From the NCBI RefSeq assembly GCF_046250175.1, contig NZ_CP176468.1: DNA of 64,000 nucleotides; one strand, given 5' to 3'. This DNA comes from Psychromonas sp030397575 (GTDB taxonomy: Bacteria > Pseudomonadota > Gammaproteobacteria > Enterobacterales > Psychromonadaceae). The position numbers were made by a program, and so were the translations under genes. Each line of letters starts with the position of its first letter. Positions within the stretch are counted from its first letter, which is position 1. Below are positions 55,247 through 64,000 of this stretch, piece after piece. The notes under the pieces were generated by a model. The model worked only from the letters and a program-made list of their open reading frames with translations, was not told the origin of the DNA and did not search any database.

Positions 55247-58220
55247 CCTGTACCACTTTAGCTATTTTAAATGTTACATTTGAATCAGATCTAGGTTCAA
55301 CTAAACTAAGGGTATAACCAGCAGCTTCGAGCACCTCATTACTTATATGTAATCCCATCCCCCTACCATTTTCTTTGCGGCTGAACCCTAATTCAAAAAT
55401 TTTCTTTTTATCTTGTATAGGTATTTCAATGCCGTTGTTAGATATATAAACAGAACCATCATCATCAGCATGTAGTCTTATTGTTTTTTCCTCATTGCCA
55501 CTTTCATTTAACCAATGAATAGCGTTATCCATAACATTAACAAAAACAGGATAAAAGGAAGATCTAAAGCCTCTGATATGATTGCGAGCAAAACCTTTGG
55601 TGTGCTTAAAAGATATTTCATGACGAGCTAAACGGCTTTTAAATAAATCAATCAAGAAAGTTTTAACTTCAAGTAGCTTTATGTCTTCAGTTTTACGCGA
55701 GAGTCTTCGATTTAAAGGGGTAAATAAGTTTAAATAACCATCCAAATGTTCAAAACTTATCTTAATATTATTGTAAACACCTTCGAGGTGTTCATTTACA
55801 TCTGACCAAGCTTTTAAATCTTTAAGACTTGAACGAACAGACCTAACTGTACTATTAAACTCATGATGAATGACACTTACTGCTAACCCTAATTGACTCA
55901 ATTCAACATCAGTAGAAACCTTCTCTCGTAAAGTTTCTAATTCCTCACCTAATGCACTAGTAATTTGTTCATTAGTTATGTAATTATTATTATCGTCTTT
56001 TACCCAATAAATACCCTCTAATTGCCGAATAATAGTGTCCAGTATATTAGTGTTTCGCTCACTAATTGAGGTTATTTGTTCTGATAACTCATTCCTCTTA
56101 GCAACTAGATCAATATCAGCTTCATTTTCTACAGAAATAGTTTTAAATTTATCTTTAACCGTTCTTATTTGATCATCAAGGTCTATCATTAGCTCAGTTG
56201 TGAGCTCTTTAACTCGTTTATTAATTTCACCTACAGAGTCAGTAGCATTTTTTTTCTTTTCAGTATTGATTTGTTTCGCTTCTTTAGAAATATAATCAAC
56301 AGCTTGCTCAAGGCGTTTTCTCTTGCTAACCGATATTTCCAATTCAGATACAGTACTCTCAACAAGCCTATCTAACTTACTAAAAGTTTTAGAAAATAAT
56401 CCACTTTCTAATTGATCCATCTCCTCAATATATGTTTCATAATCAGTCTTTAACTCCCCTCTAACTAAAAAACCTTTTGGAGTGGATACAAGAATTGATT
56501 TACGATAATCATTTATCTTTTGTCTGACCTCAGACTCTAAATCTAATATTTTTTGGCTTGCAAGATCATGATCTTTAATAGAATATATAGTATTAAAAGA
56601 CTGCTCAGCTTCTGTAAAAAGAGTTTCGACTTCCTGCAGGATAAGTCCAGACTGGTTATCAGTAAAAAATTTATCAAGAGCTTTTTCAAACTTTCCCTTA
56701 CGAACTTTAGCCTGTTTATTTCTTTTTTCTAATGCTTGATGAGAAGCAAATAATTCACCTCTTTTTTGTGCCCAAACTTCTGCTTTAGGGCCTGCTGAAC
56801 TCCCTTCTCTAAAAAAATCAGCTGCAAGTTGAATAAAGAAATTTTTAAGTATATCTCTTAAATGCCTATAGGCATGATCTTCAATAAACCCTTCTCGTCC
56901 AGCTTTTTCTTTTAACTTATAGTTATTAGTTTGAGATAGGTTTATGACACCAAACATTCTTCTATAAGAAAAAAAAGCTTGGGCTGCATGTTTACTTCTT
57001 CTTTTTTCGAACTCTAAAAAATCATAGTCAGAATCACCATACGGCAATATTCTAATATTATCTTTATACACATATAAACCACCAAACTTATCAGTTTTAG
57101 CTATCAATCTAGAATGATTTTCTAAATCAATAATAGAATCCTTCTTTGTACCTTGAATATACGCGAGATTAACCTCAAACGAGCCACAACTTGTTTTATT
57201 AAGATTATTACCTCGCCAATTAATGATGTGTTCAAACGTTTTTTCTCTGTATATCTTAATCGAGCCTTTAAACTGACCAAACTCATCAAAATAACCATGT
57301 ATATGATGATCAGCTAATTTAAAGTCTTCAATTGTAAAAAAGTGCTCTTTATCAATAACATCAGTATAAGTACCATCTTCACTTCTATAATCTCGAAATA
57401 CAATATCTAAAAGAGGTTCAGGATGTTCGGGAGTCATTGTATTATGAAAACCCATTAGCATCTTTTCAATCTTAGTGGCATCTTTAGCATTTGAATTGCC
57501 ATCAAGATCAAATTTTAAAACATCTTCGACAGAAGAGACATAAAAACAAGTTCCTCCGGAATCTAGTTCATCAAAAGGTTCACTTCTTACTAATTGTTTA
57601 TTTAGATCCTTAGGTGAGACATCAAAAGAATCAACTGTTAATAAAATATCTTTATACTCTTCTTGGCTAATATCATCTTGTACTAACAGTTTATCAATAG
57701 AACTTATTAATTCATTTTTCATCGAAACAATGTCATTCATGTCTGGTAGTGAACTGAACGATTTCACTGGAACAACGATATCTTCTAAGTTAAGTCCTGG
57801 AAGTTCAAAGATTTGCCAATTAATTAACGCTGCTGTTATTTGAGGGTGACCTTTTGCTTTCGTCACAATAAGAACTTGCTTACCAATTGAAGCAATAGCT
57901 AATCTTCCAATACCTTTTTCACCCATAGGTATTCTAAGGGTTTTTGAACTGTCTATCGGGGGAGGGGAAGATCTTCGATGATTTGTTTTAGACTCTGTTC
58001 CTAGTGTTAACCACCTAGTTTCAAAATCATTTCTAGTCATTCCGATACCGTCATCACGTAATACGAAAAGACCTTTTAACCTAAAGTAATCAATATCCAC
58101 TTTATCGGCATAAGCATCATGAGCATTTTTTAACAACTCATTGATTGCTGTTGGAATACCAGCTATTTGTTGACGACCTAATAAGTCTAATGTTCTCGCT
58201 CTAGTTTTGAAATTTGCCAT
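55239..58220 (-). CDS. Dual GHKL-ATPase protein with histidine-kinase-like C-terminus
   Basis: A 993-residue protein. The N-terminus is a MutL/MORC/Hsp90-like GHKL ATPase: Glu28, Asn32 and Asp35 in INELLKNAHDAY, then DDGIGM (57-61) and GEKGIGRLA (100-108). The centre (about 480-780) is rich in Lys/Glu heptads, probably coiled coil. Near the C-terminus an H-box-like IHHEFN places His786 where a kinase phospho-His would be. It is followed by a second GHKL domain with N-box MDNAIHW (Asn899), G1-like SNNGIEIP, KIFELGFSRK (F-box) and GRGMGLHIS (952-960). The gene starts 20 bases inside the methyltransferase gene and overlaps the receiver-like gene. Kinase activity is inference. Confidence 0.85.
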   Translation of the reverse strand: MANFKTRARTLDLLGRQQIAGIPTAINELLKNAHDAYADKVDIDYFRLKGLFVLRDDGIGMTRNDFETRWLTLGTESKTNHRRSSPPPIDSSKTLRIPMGEKGIGRLAIASIGKQVLIVTKAKGHPQITAALINWQIFELPGLNLEDIVVPVKSFSSLPDMNDIVSMKNELISSIDKLLVQDDISQEEYKDILLTVDSFDVSPKDLNKQLVRSEPFDELDSGGTCFYVSSVEDVLKFDLDGNSNAKDATKIEKMLMGFHNTMTPEHPEPLLDIVFRDYRSEDGTYTDVIDKEHFFTIEDFKLADHHIHGYFDEFGQFKGSIKIYREKTFEHIINWRGNNLNKTSCGSFEVNLAYIQGTKKDSIIDLENHSRLIAKTDKFGGLYVYKDNIRILPYGDSDYDFLEFEKRRSKHAAQAFFSYRRMFGVINLSQTNNYKLKEKAGREGFIEDHAYRHLRDILKNFFIQLAADFFREGSSAGPKAEVWAQKRGELFASHQALEKRNKQAKVRKGKFEKALDKFFTDNQSGLILQEVETLFTEAEQSFNTIYSIKDHDLASQKILDLESEVRQKINDYRKSILVSTPKGFLVRGELKTDYETYIEEMDQLESGLFSKTFSKLDRLVESTVSELEISVSKRKRLEQAVDYISKEAKQINTEKKKNATDSVGEINKRVKELTTELMIDLDDQIRTVKDKFKTISVENEADIDLVAKRNELSEQITSISERNTNILDTIIRQLEGIYWVKDDNNNYITNEQITSALGEELETLREKVSTDVELSQLGLAVSVIHHEFNSTVRSVRSSLKDLKAWSDVNEHLEGVYNNIKISFEHLDGYLNLFTPLNRRLSRKTEDIKLLEVKTFLIDLFKSRLARHEISFKHTKGFARNHIRGFRSSFYPVFVNVMDNAIHWLNESGNEEKTIRLHADDDGSVYISNNGIEIPIQDKKKIFELGFSRKENGRGMGLHISNEVLEAAGYTLSLVEPRSDSNVTFKIAKVVQDD

Positions 58221-59253
58221 GATAATTTTCTATTATTGCTAATCCAATTTGCCTTGCATATTCTGGAGGAACTGCATTCCCTATTTGTCTAGCAATAGCA
58301 GCCACACTACTACCAAAAAACTTGTAATTTTTAGGAAAAGACTGCAAGGTTGCTCCTTCCCTTAATGATAAAGCTCTATTTTCTTCTGGATGTGCAAATC
58401 GCCCATTTGATACACTGTAAAACTTAGTTGTTATTGTGTTGGCTGGTTTGTCCCAAGACAACCTACCAAAAGTATCCATAAAAGATTTATCTTTACCTAC
58501 AAAACATGGGAGCTGAAGCTCAGGATCATCAGCGAAGTCTAGACGGTTACCGCCATTTTTTTTAACTTTTAACAATCTTTTCAAGGTAATCGGAGCAATA
58601 TTAGAAACAGTATGCAAAAACTCTGTTTCATCTACAGTTCCAGCCTCTATTTTTTTAAACCCATTCTTTACGCCAAGTACATCGGCTACAGTTTTTCTAT
58701 CTTTTACTTTTTTGGGGAATACTTGTTTATCATTAACTCGATTAGCAACTAATGTAAATCTTTTTCTATTTTGTGGAACACCAAAATCATAAGTGTTATG
58801 AATTTCGAAATGGACTTTAAAACCATTTACTTCTAACCAAGTTATAAATTTATCCAGCCCACTTTCTTCTTTGCGTTTCAATACACCAGGTACATTTTCC
58901 ACAACAACATAGCCCGGATTTAAAAATTTAACAAAGCGTTCGAATTCAACTAATAAACTTTTAGATTTTTCAGATTTCTTCTTATCTGTATTTATAATGC
59001 TCCAAAATTGACAAGGACTACATCCTATTAAAATTAAACTGTCATCATTCTTTTCTAACCCTAAATTATTTTGGATAGTTTCTTCTTTTAATTCAAAAAC
59101 ATCTGCGTGTATGAATTTAGCTCCGATGATATTTTTCTCATATGTACCTTTACAAGCAATCTCGTAATCAATACCACCTAATACTTCAATGCCAGCCTGA
59201 AGCATTCCACAGCTCATTCCCCCACCACCACAGAAGAAATCAACCGCCTTCAT
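58201..59253 (-). CDS. DNA (cytosine-5-)-methyltransferase
   Basis: A 350-residue Dcm-type enzyme that transfers methyl from SAM to cytosine C5 in DNA. Motif I is DFFCGGGGMSCG, motif IV is GCSPCQFWS with catalytic Cys81, motif VI is VVVENVPG (Glu119), motif VIII is QNRKRF, motif IX includes RLSWDKPANTIT and motif X GNAVPPEYARQIG. The target-recognition part is short, and the recognition sequence cannot be read from the protein. No restriction endonuclease is adjacent. It is the first gene of the operon, and the GHKL gene starts inside its 3' end. Confidence 0.94.
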   Translation of the reverse strand: MKAVDFFCGGGGMSCGMLQAGIEVLGGIDYEIACKGTYEKNIIGAKFIHADVFELKEETIQNNLGLEKNDDSLILIGCSPCQFWSIINTDKKKSEKSKSLLVEFERFVKFLNPGYVVVENVPGVLKRKEESGLDKFITWLEVNGFKVHFEIHNTYDFGVPQNRKRFTLVANRVNDKQVFPKKVKDRKTVADVLGVKNGFKKIEAGTVDETEFLHTVSNIAPITLKRLLKVKKNGGNRLDFADDPELQLPCFVGKDKSFMDTFGRLSWDKPANTITTKFYSVSNGRFAHPEENRALSLREGATLQSFPKNYKFFGSSVAAIARQIGNAVPPEYARQIGLAIIENYHGKFQN

Positions 59254-59312
59254 AAAAAGCCTTTTTATTAAAAATAATTTTCATTTCAAAAAACATCACA
59301 TTAAACACCATT

Positions 59313-59332
59313 ATATTATAAAGTGATAATAT
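59313..59332 (-). promoter_or_regulatory. Palindrome in the promoter of the methyltransferase operon
   Basis: ATATTAT and ATAATAT form a perfect 7-bp inverted repeat with 6-base spacing, about 60 bases upstream of the methyltransferase start. The minus strand here also reads TATAAT, so the palindrome would overlap a -10 element, a typical operator place. No regulator gene is adjacent. Confidence 0.4.
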
Positions 59333-59530
59333 CAAAGATATTTACTCCATGTAGCATAGTTTCAAATAAAATATAACTAATTAAATCGATTAACAATCGT
59401 CCATTTCACCCTTCAAGGACTGCAACGGATAAGCCACTCTCAAATGACTCTAGTAACAGCCAGCTCCCAAGGGTAGCGTCATTAGATAAAAAAGCTTTTT
59501 GCACTGAACAAGGAAAAATATATTTTACGC

Positions 59531-61363
59531 CTATTCAACCGTAACAGCCTTCGCTAGGTTACGTGGTTGGTCTACATCAGTGCCTTTGATTAACGCAATG
59601 TGGTATGACAACAACTGCATTGGTACTGTATGGAAAATCGGCGCAATGATTGGATCAACATGTGGCAGTGAAATAATTTTCATTCCGTCACACGCTTCAA
59701 AACCAGAGTTTTCATCGGCAAATACGTAGAGTAAACCGCCACGTGCACGTACTTCCTCAACATTAGATTTTAGTTTCTCTAATAAGTCGTTATTCGGTGC
59801 AACAACAACAACTGGCATATCTGCATCAACAAGTGCCAATGGCCCATGTTTTAACTCACCTGCTGCATAAGCTTCTGCGTGAATATAAGAGATCTCTTTC
59901 AGTTTTAACGCCGCTTCCATAGCAATCGGATAGTATTCTCCACGCCCTAGGAATAATGTATGGTGTTTATCAGCAAAGTCAGACGCTAAAGCTTCTATCT
60001 CTTTATCAAATGCTAAGGCTTTTTCAACTTGTGTAGGCAATGAATGTAAAGCACGTACGATATCCGCTTCTTTTTGAGCATCGACTGTGCCCTGCTCTTT
60101 ACCAATGGCTGTTACTAAAATAAGCATCGCCGCCAATTGTGTAGTAAAGGCTTTAGTTGATGCTACGCCTATCTCAGTGCCCGCTCGCGTCATAAAGGCT
60201 AAGTCTGACTCACGTACTAGTGAAGAACCAGATACATTACAAATAGACATTGCTGACATGTAACCTTTCTCTTTTGCCAAACGTAATGCCGCTAATGTAT
60301 CTGCGGTTTCACCCGATTGAGAAAGTGTTAATAGTAAGCTGTTTGGTCTAACAACAAAGTCGCGGTAACGGAATTCTGATGCGATTTCGACATCACAACT
60401 AACGCCAGCAACAGACTCAAACCAGTAACGTGCAGCCATACCTGAATTGTATGATGTACCACAAGCGATAATTTGCACATGCTGTACTTTTGCTAGTATC
60501 TCTTTTGCACCATTGCCAATGCTTTCAACAACAATGCTGTCATCATTAATACGACCTTCCAATGCACTAATTAGCGCGCTTGGCTGCTCAAAGATTTCTT
60601 TTTGCATGAAGTGACGATATTTACCTTTACTACCAGCATCGTGTTCAACGTTAGACTCAACCATTTCACGTTCAATGGCATTACCTTTTAAATCAAAGAT
60701 AGACACTTCACGACGGGTAATTTCTGCTACATCACCTTCTTCAAGATAAGTGAAACGGCGTGTCACATTTAATAGTGCTAACTGATCAGATGCTAGGAAG
60801 TTTTCACCGATACCGTGTCCAATAACTAATGGGCTACCTGAGCGAGCAACCACTAAACGCGATGGGTCACGACTATCTAGCGCAACCATGCCATAAGCAC
60901 CTTCTAATTGCGGAACGGTCTTTTGTACCGCTTCACGAAGTGATGATGAGCTTCTTAGTTCCCACTCCACTAAATGTGCAATCACTTCTGTATCAGTTTG
61001 AGAGTTGAAGATGTAACCACGTTCTTGTAATAGTGTGCGCAGCGGTTCATGATTTTCAATAATACCGTTATGTACAATAGAAATATTCGCAGAAACATGT
61101 GGATGTGCATTCGCCTCTGAAGGTTCGCCGTGTGTTGCCCAACGAGTATGTGCAATACCAGTACCGCCCATAGCCTGCATTTCATCAACTGCATCAGCTA
61201 ATGCTTGTACTTTACCTAAACGGCGTACACGAGTTAGTTTACCTTCGCTATCTACGACGGCAACACCCGCAGAGTCGTAACCACGATACTCTAATTTTTT
61301 TAGGCCTTCGATTAGGATTTCAGATACTTCTCTTTGCGCAATTGCACCAACGATACCGCACAT
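59531..61363 (-). CDS. glmS: Glutamine-fructose-6-phosphate aminotransferase
   Basis: GlmS makes glucosamine-6-phosphate from fructose-6-phosphate and glutamine, the first step to UDP-GlcNAc. At 610 residues it matches E. coli (609). The N-terminal Cys (after Met removal, in CGIVGAIAQ) is the glutaminase nucleophile. Two SIS domains follow, with IIACGTSYNSGMAARYW and LFLGRGEYYPIAMEAALKL. The C-terminus is LAKAVTVE. glmU, its usual neighbour, is not in the window. Confidence 0.97.
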   Translation of the reverse strand: MCGIVGAIAQREVSEILIEGLKKLEYRGYDSAGVAVVDSEGKLTRVRRLGKVQALADAVDEMQAMGGTGIAHTRWATHGEPSEANAHPHVSANISIVHNGIIENHEPLRTLLQERGYIFNSQTDTEVIAHLVEWELRSSSSLREAVQKTVPQLEGAYGMVALDSRDPSRLVVARSGSPLVIGHGIGENFLASDQLALLNVTRRFTYLEEGDVAEITRREVSIFDLKGNAIEREMVESNVEHDAGSKGKYRHFMQKEIFEQPSALISALEGRINDDSIVVESIGNGAKEILAKVQHVQIIACGTSYNSGMAARYWFESVAGVSCDVEIASEFRYRDFVVRPNSLLLTLSQSGETADTLAALRLAKEKGYMSAMSICNVSGSSLVRESDLAFMTRAGTEIGVASTKAFTTQLAAMLILVTAIGKEQGTVDAQKEADIVRALHSLPTQVEKALAFDKEIEALASDFADKHHTLFLGRGEYYPIAMEAALKLKEISYIHAEAYAAGELKHGPLALVDADMPVVVVAPNNDLLEKLKSNVEEVRARGGLLYVFADENSGFEACDGMKIISLPHVDPIIAPIFHTVPMQLLSYHIALIKGTDVDQPRNLAKAVTVE

Positions 61364-61638
61364 ATACTTCCCCAGATGATTAGTTAAAAATTAATTAACG
61401 CATACTTTAGTGTATTTATTATAAAAGATCATCATAAAAACAGCTAAAACATGCAAATAAAAAAGAAAACACAAACAAATATGCGTGAAAACAAAAATAA
61501 CCAGTAAAAAAGCGCAAGATTATGCGTGTATGCTTGTTATTGATATCGCTTAAACATCGCTATTTTTACACTTATCTATTCACTTCTATAAAATTACTGT
61601 TTAAAGTTACAGTTCATTTATTCTCAGTTGGAAGTCTC

Positions 61639-61890
61639 ATGCTCAATCATCCACTCACCAAAGCCTTATCTCTTGTTTGGAAGTTATTAACAGTATTGAT
61701 TTTGCCAATTATTATGGCGATTTATGTAGAGATAGTAGATACCTATTATGGACCTTTTGTTTTTTCTGATTTAGACCAAGGTAAGAATTTACATAAATGG
61801 GGCATTATCGGTATTTATTTAACTTTCTTACTGTGTTGGAACAGGCTTAACCCTCATGTGATCAGTGCTTTGAAAAAAATGGAATACTAG
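61639..61890 (+). CDS. Small membrane protein
   Basis: An 83-residue protein with two transmembrane segments (about residues 12-30 and 55-72) and a polar C-terminal end. The ATG at 61639 has GGAAG upstream; the frame is open further 5', but that has no support. It precedes rmuC by one base, so the two are probably cotranscribed. Function unknown. The gap to glmS (61364-61638) holds nothing evident. Confidence 0.6.
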   Translation: MLNHPLTKALSLVWKLLTVLILPIIMAIYVEIVDTYYGPFVFSDLDQGKNLHKWGIIGIYLTFLLCWNRLNPHVISALKKMEY

Positions 61891-61891
61891 T

Positions 61892-63280
61892 ATGTCTGTG
61901 GCGTTATTGACCGACAATAGTTTTGCAGTATTAGCTATATTAAGCATTATTTTTGTCGTATTACTGTTATTGGTATTCAATAGACTAACAAATGTTAAAA
62001 ACCAACTGGCAGAACAACATCTCACCTTAAAGCTCACCGAGCAGCATTTAGCGCAGCAAGAGCAGCAAAACCAAATACTTGAAGATAAAGTGCGCGATTT
62101 ATCATTACATAATGAAAGCTTACAAATGCAGGCTAATAAACTAACAACACGAGTCAGAGAATCGGACATTCGCTTACAAGCAGGTGAACAACGTTTGCGC
62201 GATCAACAGGCAACTGAAGCGAAGTTAAGCCAACAATTTGAAGTGTTATCACAACGTATCTTTAACGATAAATCGACACAGTTTAAACAATTAAATGAAC
62301 AATCAATTAAACAGCTGCTGGACCCATTAAGCACGCAGTTAGAAGGCTTTAAAAAACAAGTCAGCGATTGTTACATCAATGAAAGTAAAGAGCGCTTTAA
62401 TTTAAAACGAGAAATCGATCAACTCGCGAATTTGAATAGTTTGATGCATCAAGAAACACAAAACTTAACGAATGCCTTAAAAGGTGATAACAAACAGCAA
62501 GGTAATTGGGGTGAAGTCGTTCTACAGCGTATTTTAGAAAATTCGGGGTTACGTGAAGGCCATGAATACCAAACTCAGGTCAATTTAAAAGACAGTAAAG
62601 GCCAACGTTTTTTACCTGACGTGATTGTTAACTTACCACAAAACCGCAATATCATTATCGACTCTAAAGTGTCTTTAGTGGCTTATGAACGTTATTTTAA
62701 TAGCCAAGATGTTGGCGAGCAAAAACAAGCGATTGACGCACATTGTTTATCGATAAGACAACATATTAAAGGCTTAGGGAAAAAAGATTACCAAGATTTA
62801 ATTGGCGCGAATACTTTAGATTATGTATTACTGTTTGTGGCCGTTGAACCTGCTTTTATTGTGGCTTTGGAGCATGATCCAAGTTTAGTGCAATTGGCAT
62901 TGGATAATAACATCTTACTGGCTAGTCCAAGCAACTTGATGATTGCCCTACGCACTATCGAGAATCTATGGCGCTTTGAACGCCAAGAAAAAAATGGCCA
63001 ATTGATAGCACAACAAGCAAGCAAGCTATACGATAAATTACGCCTGTTCAGTGATAACTTTTTAGAAGTTGGCTCACAGATAGATAAAGCTCAAAAAACT
63101 TACCAAAGTGCTTTAAAACAGCTAAGTGATGGTCGTGGTAATGTGATTCAACAAGCAGAGCAATTAAAGGGACTTGGAGTACCTATTAAGCGCCCTATTG
63201 CGGATAAGTTAACCGCCGACAATAACCAGTTAAGTGACCCGGCTAACCGTACCAATAGCGACAATAATTCAATCACTTAA
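61892..63280 (+). CDS. rmuC: RmuC family DNA recombination protein
   Basis: RmuC is implicated in limiting inversions at short inverted repeats and has a nuclease-like PD-(D/E)XK-type fold. At 462 residues it has an N-terminal transmembrane helix (about residues 10-30), a coiled coil (40-150) and the RmuC core with GNWGEVVLQRILENSGLREG, then LPDVIVNLPQNRNIIIDSKV (acidic and Lys residues of the fold). A short non-conserved tail follows. Confidence 0.93.
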   Translation: MSVALLTDNSFAVLAILSIIFVVLLLLVFNRLTNVKNQLAEQHLTLKLTEQHLAQQEQQNQILEDKVRDLSLHNESLQMQANKLTTRVRESDIRLQAGEQRLRDQQATEAKLSQQFEVLSQRIFNDKSTQFKQLNEQSIKQLLDPLSTQLEGFKKQVSDCYINESKERFNLKREIDQLANLNSLMHQETQNLTNALKGDNKQQGNWGEVVLQRILENSGLREGHEYQTQVNLKDSKGQRFLPDVIVNLPQNRNIIIDSKVSLVAYERYFNSQDVGEQKQAIDAHCLSIRQHIKGLGKKDYQDLIGANTLDYVLLFVAVEPAFIVALEHDPSLVQLALDNNILLASPSNLMIALRTIENLWRFERQEKNGQLIAQQASKLYDKLRLFSDNFLEVGSQIDKAQKTYQSALKQLSDGRGNVIQQAEQLKGLGVPIKRPIADKLTADNNQLSDPANRTNSDNNSIT

Positions 63281-64000
63281 CAACGTTTTGATTGTATCTT
63301 CAAACCATTGATAACGCGCAGGTAACTGACGGTAACGCTTCTGCGTTAAATACAGCGAATCTTGAATAACATGCTGTAATGGTAAGACTTGCAATAATGA
63401 TTGTTGCTGAAATTGCTCAACGGTGCTTTTTGCTAAGACGGTATAACCAACCCCTTTCGCTACCGGTAATAGAATCTGTTGCAGTTGATTAACATAACCT
63501 TTAATCGTTAAGCTGTTTGGACCTTTATAATCTGCTTTAAAATTAACCGATAACACCTTTTCAGCAAAGTGCAGTCCGTCTGGGTGGTTGATAAAGCCAA
63601 TTTGGTTCAAATCCTCAAAACTAAATGCACCTTCAAGCTTCACACTTGCCGGCAACACCAGCTGTAGCTCTTCAACTCCCACTAAGGTTTGCTTGAGTTG
63701 TTCATGAGAGCTTTCTATGGTCACAATGCCTAGATCAACTTTGTTACTTAGCAAATCAGCAATGATGTTCTTATTGGGTGCAGCTTCAACAAATACACTC
63801 AACTCAGGATGAATAGTCTGTTGTTGAACAAAGTGAGGATACAACAGGTTAGCTAATGCGCCAGAACAGGCTATTGAGCATATCCCTTTGGTCATTTCAT
63901 CATGGTTAATTTGTTCGTTTAACTGCGCTTCTAGCTCACGCATGGTTAATGCAGTTTGATAAAGTTTCTCACCCGCTAAGGTTAACTCAAACTGTTTACC
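63269..64000 (-). CDS. LysR-family regulator, N-terminus beyond the window
   Basis: The frame continues to the right edge, with FELTLAGEKLYQTALTMREL preceding the substrate-binding domain, as at the end of a LysR winged helix-turn-helix. About 243 C-terminal residues are present. The domain includes VVDLGIVTIESS-like KVDLGIVTIESSHEQ. Its 3' end overlaps rmuC by 12 bases, convergently. The effector is unknown. Confidence 0.85.
   Translation of the reverse strand, partial: GKQFELTLAGEKLYQTALTMRELEAQLNEQINHDEMTKGICSIACSGALANLLYPHFVQQQTIHPELSVFVEAAPNKNIIADLLSNKVDLGIVTIESSHEQLKQTLVGVEELQLVLPASVKLEGAFSFEDLNQIGFINHPDGLHFAEKVLSVNFKADYKGPNSLTIKGYVNQLQQILLPVAKGVGYTVLAKSTVEQFQQQSLLQVLPLQHVIQDSLYLTQKRYRQLPARYQWFEDTIKTLLSD

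Noticed and set aside
53612..59253. Known complete system such as BREX, DISARM or a classical type II restriction system
   Set aside because: No PglZ, helicase or endonuclease gene accompanies the methyltransferase, so none of these labels fits.
59531..61400. glmS ribozyme or riboswitch
   Set aside because: The region upstream of glmS is AT-rich without the expected structured core, and that ribozyme is typical of Gram-positives.

Overview
The window is a chromosomal segment of a low-GC marine-type gammaproteobacterium. The ribosomal block has the E. coli S10-spc-alpha gene order with E. coli-like leaders. The order yihY-dtd / typA / glnA-glnL-glnG matches the enterobacterial chromosome, and OxyR, NtrC, TonB-ExbB-ExbD and TmcA are all of gammaproteobacterial type. 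A Psychromonas- or Alteromonadales/Vibrionales-like host is my inference; no marker in the window fixes the genus.

Layout. 1-1.4 kb: 3' end of a surface or pilus-associated protein. 1.4-4.7 kb (-): dtd, yihY, typA. 5-12.3 kb (+): nitrogen block with glnA (GSI), glnN (GSIII), a DUF4124 protein, glnL and glnG; both synthetase genes carry sigma-54 type promoters and glnA has two NtrC-like sites upstream. 12.3-20.8 kb: recG, pldA, a DUF2868/DUF3482 membrane-GTPase pair, trmH, a SieB-like membrane protein and oxyR. 20.8-34.4 kb (-): 28 genes from rplQ back to rpsJ (S10, spc and alpha operons with rpoA and secY), with a recognisable S10 leader, S10 terminator, spc promoter and S4-type alpha leader. 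34.8-37.8 kb (+): overlapping tmcA-rsuA-MGMT genes. 37.9-43.7 kb: a methyltransferase, a Fur-box-preceded tonB-exbB-exbD operon, a hydratase, an EamA transporter and small proteins. 44-46.3 kb: orphan metQ, an 11-copy 37-bp tandem repeat and exported msrA. 46.6-51.1 kb (+): cyclic-di-GMP genes (one GGDEF-EAL, one PAS-GGDEF broken by a one-base frameshift, one intact PAS-GGDEF) and an excalibur-domain protein. 51.2-53.5 kb: a LysR regulator divergent from a sequence-divergent purA. 53.6-59.3 kb (-): a three-gene accessory operon. 59.5-64 kb: glmS, a small membrane protein, rmuC and a truncated LysR gene.

The most interesting region is 53.6-59.3 kb. Three mutually overlapping genes encode a cytosine-C5 DNA methyltransferase, a 993-residue protein with a GHKL ATPase at each end plus a histidine-kinase-like HEFN box, and a 544-residue protein with a receiver-like N-terminus. 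No nuclease is recognisable. I read it as a candidate defence or epigenetic system in which a MORC/MutL-like ATPase and a two-component-style relay are joined to DNA methylation. The family assignments come from motifs visible in the sequence; the defensive role is inference.
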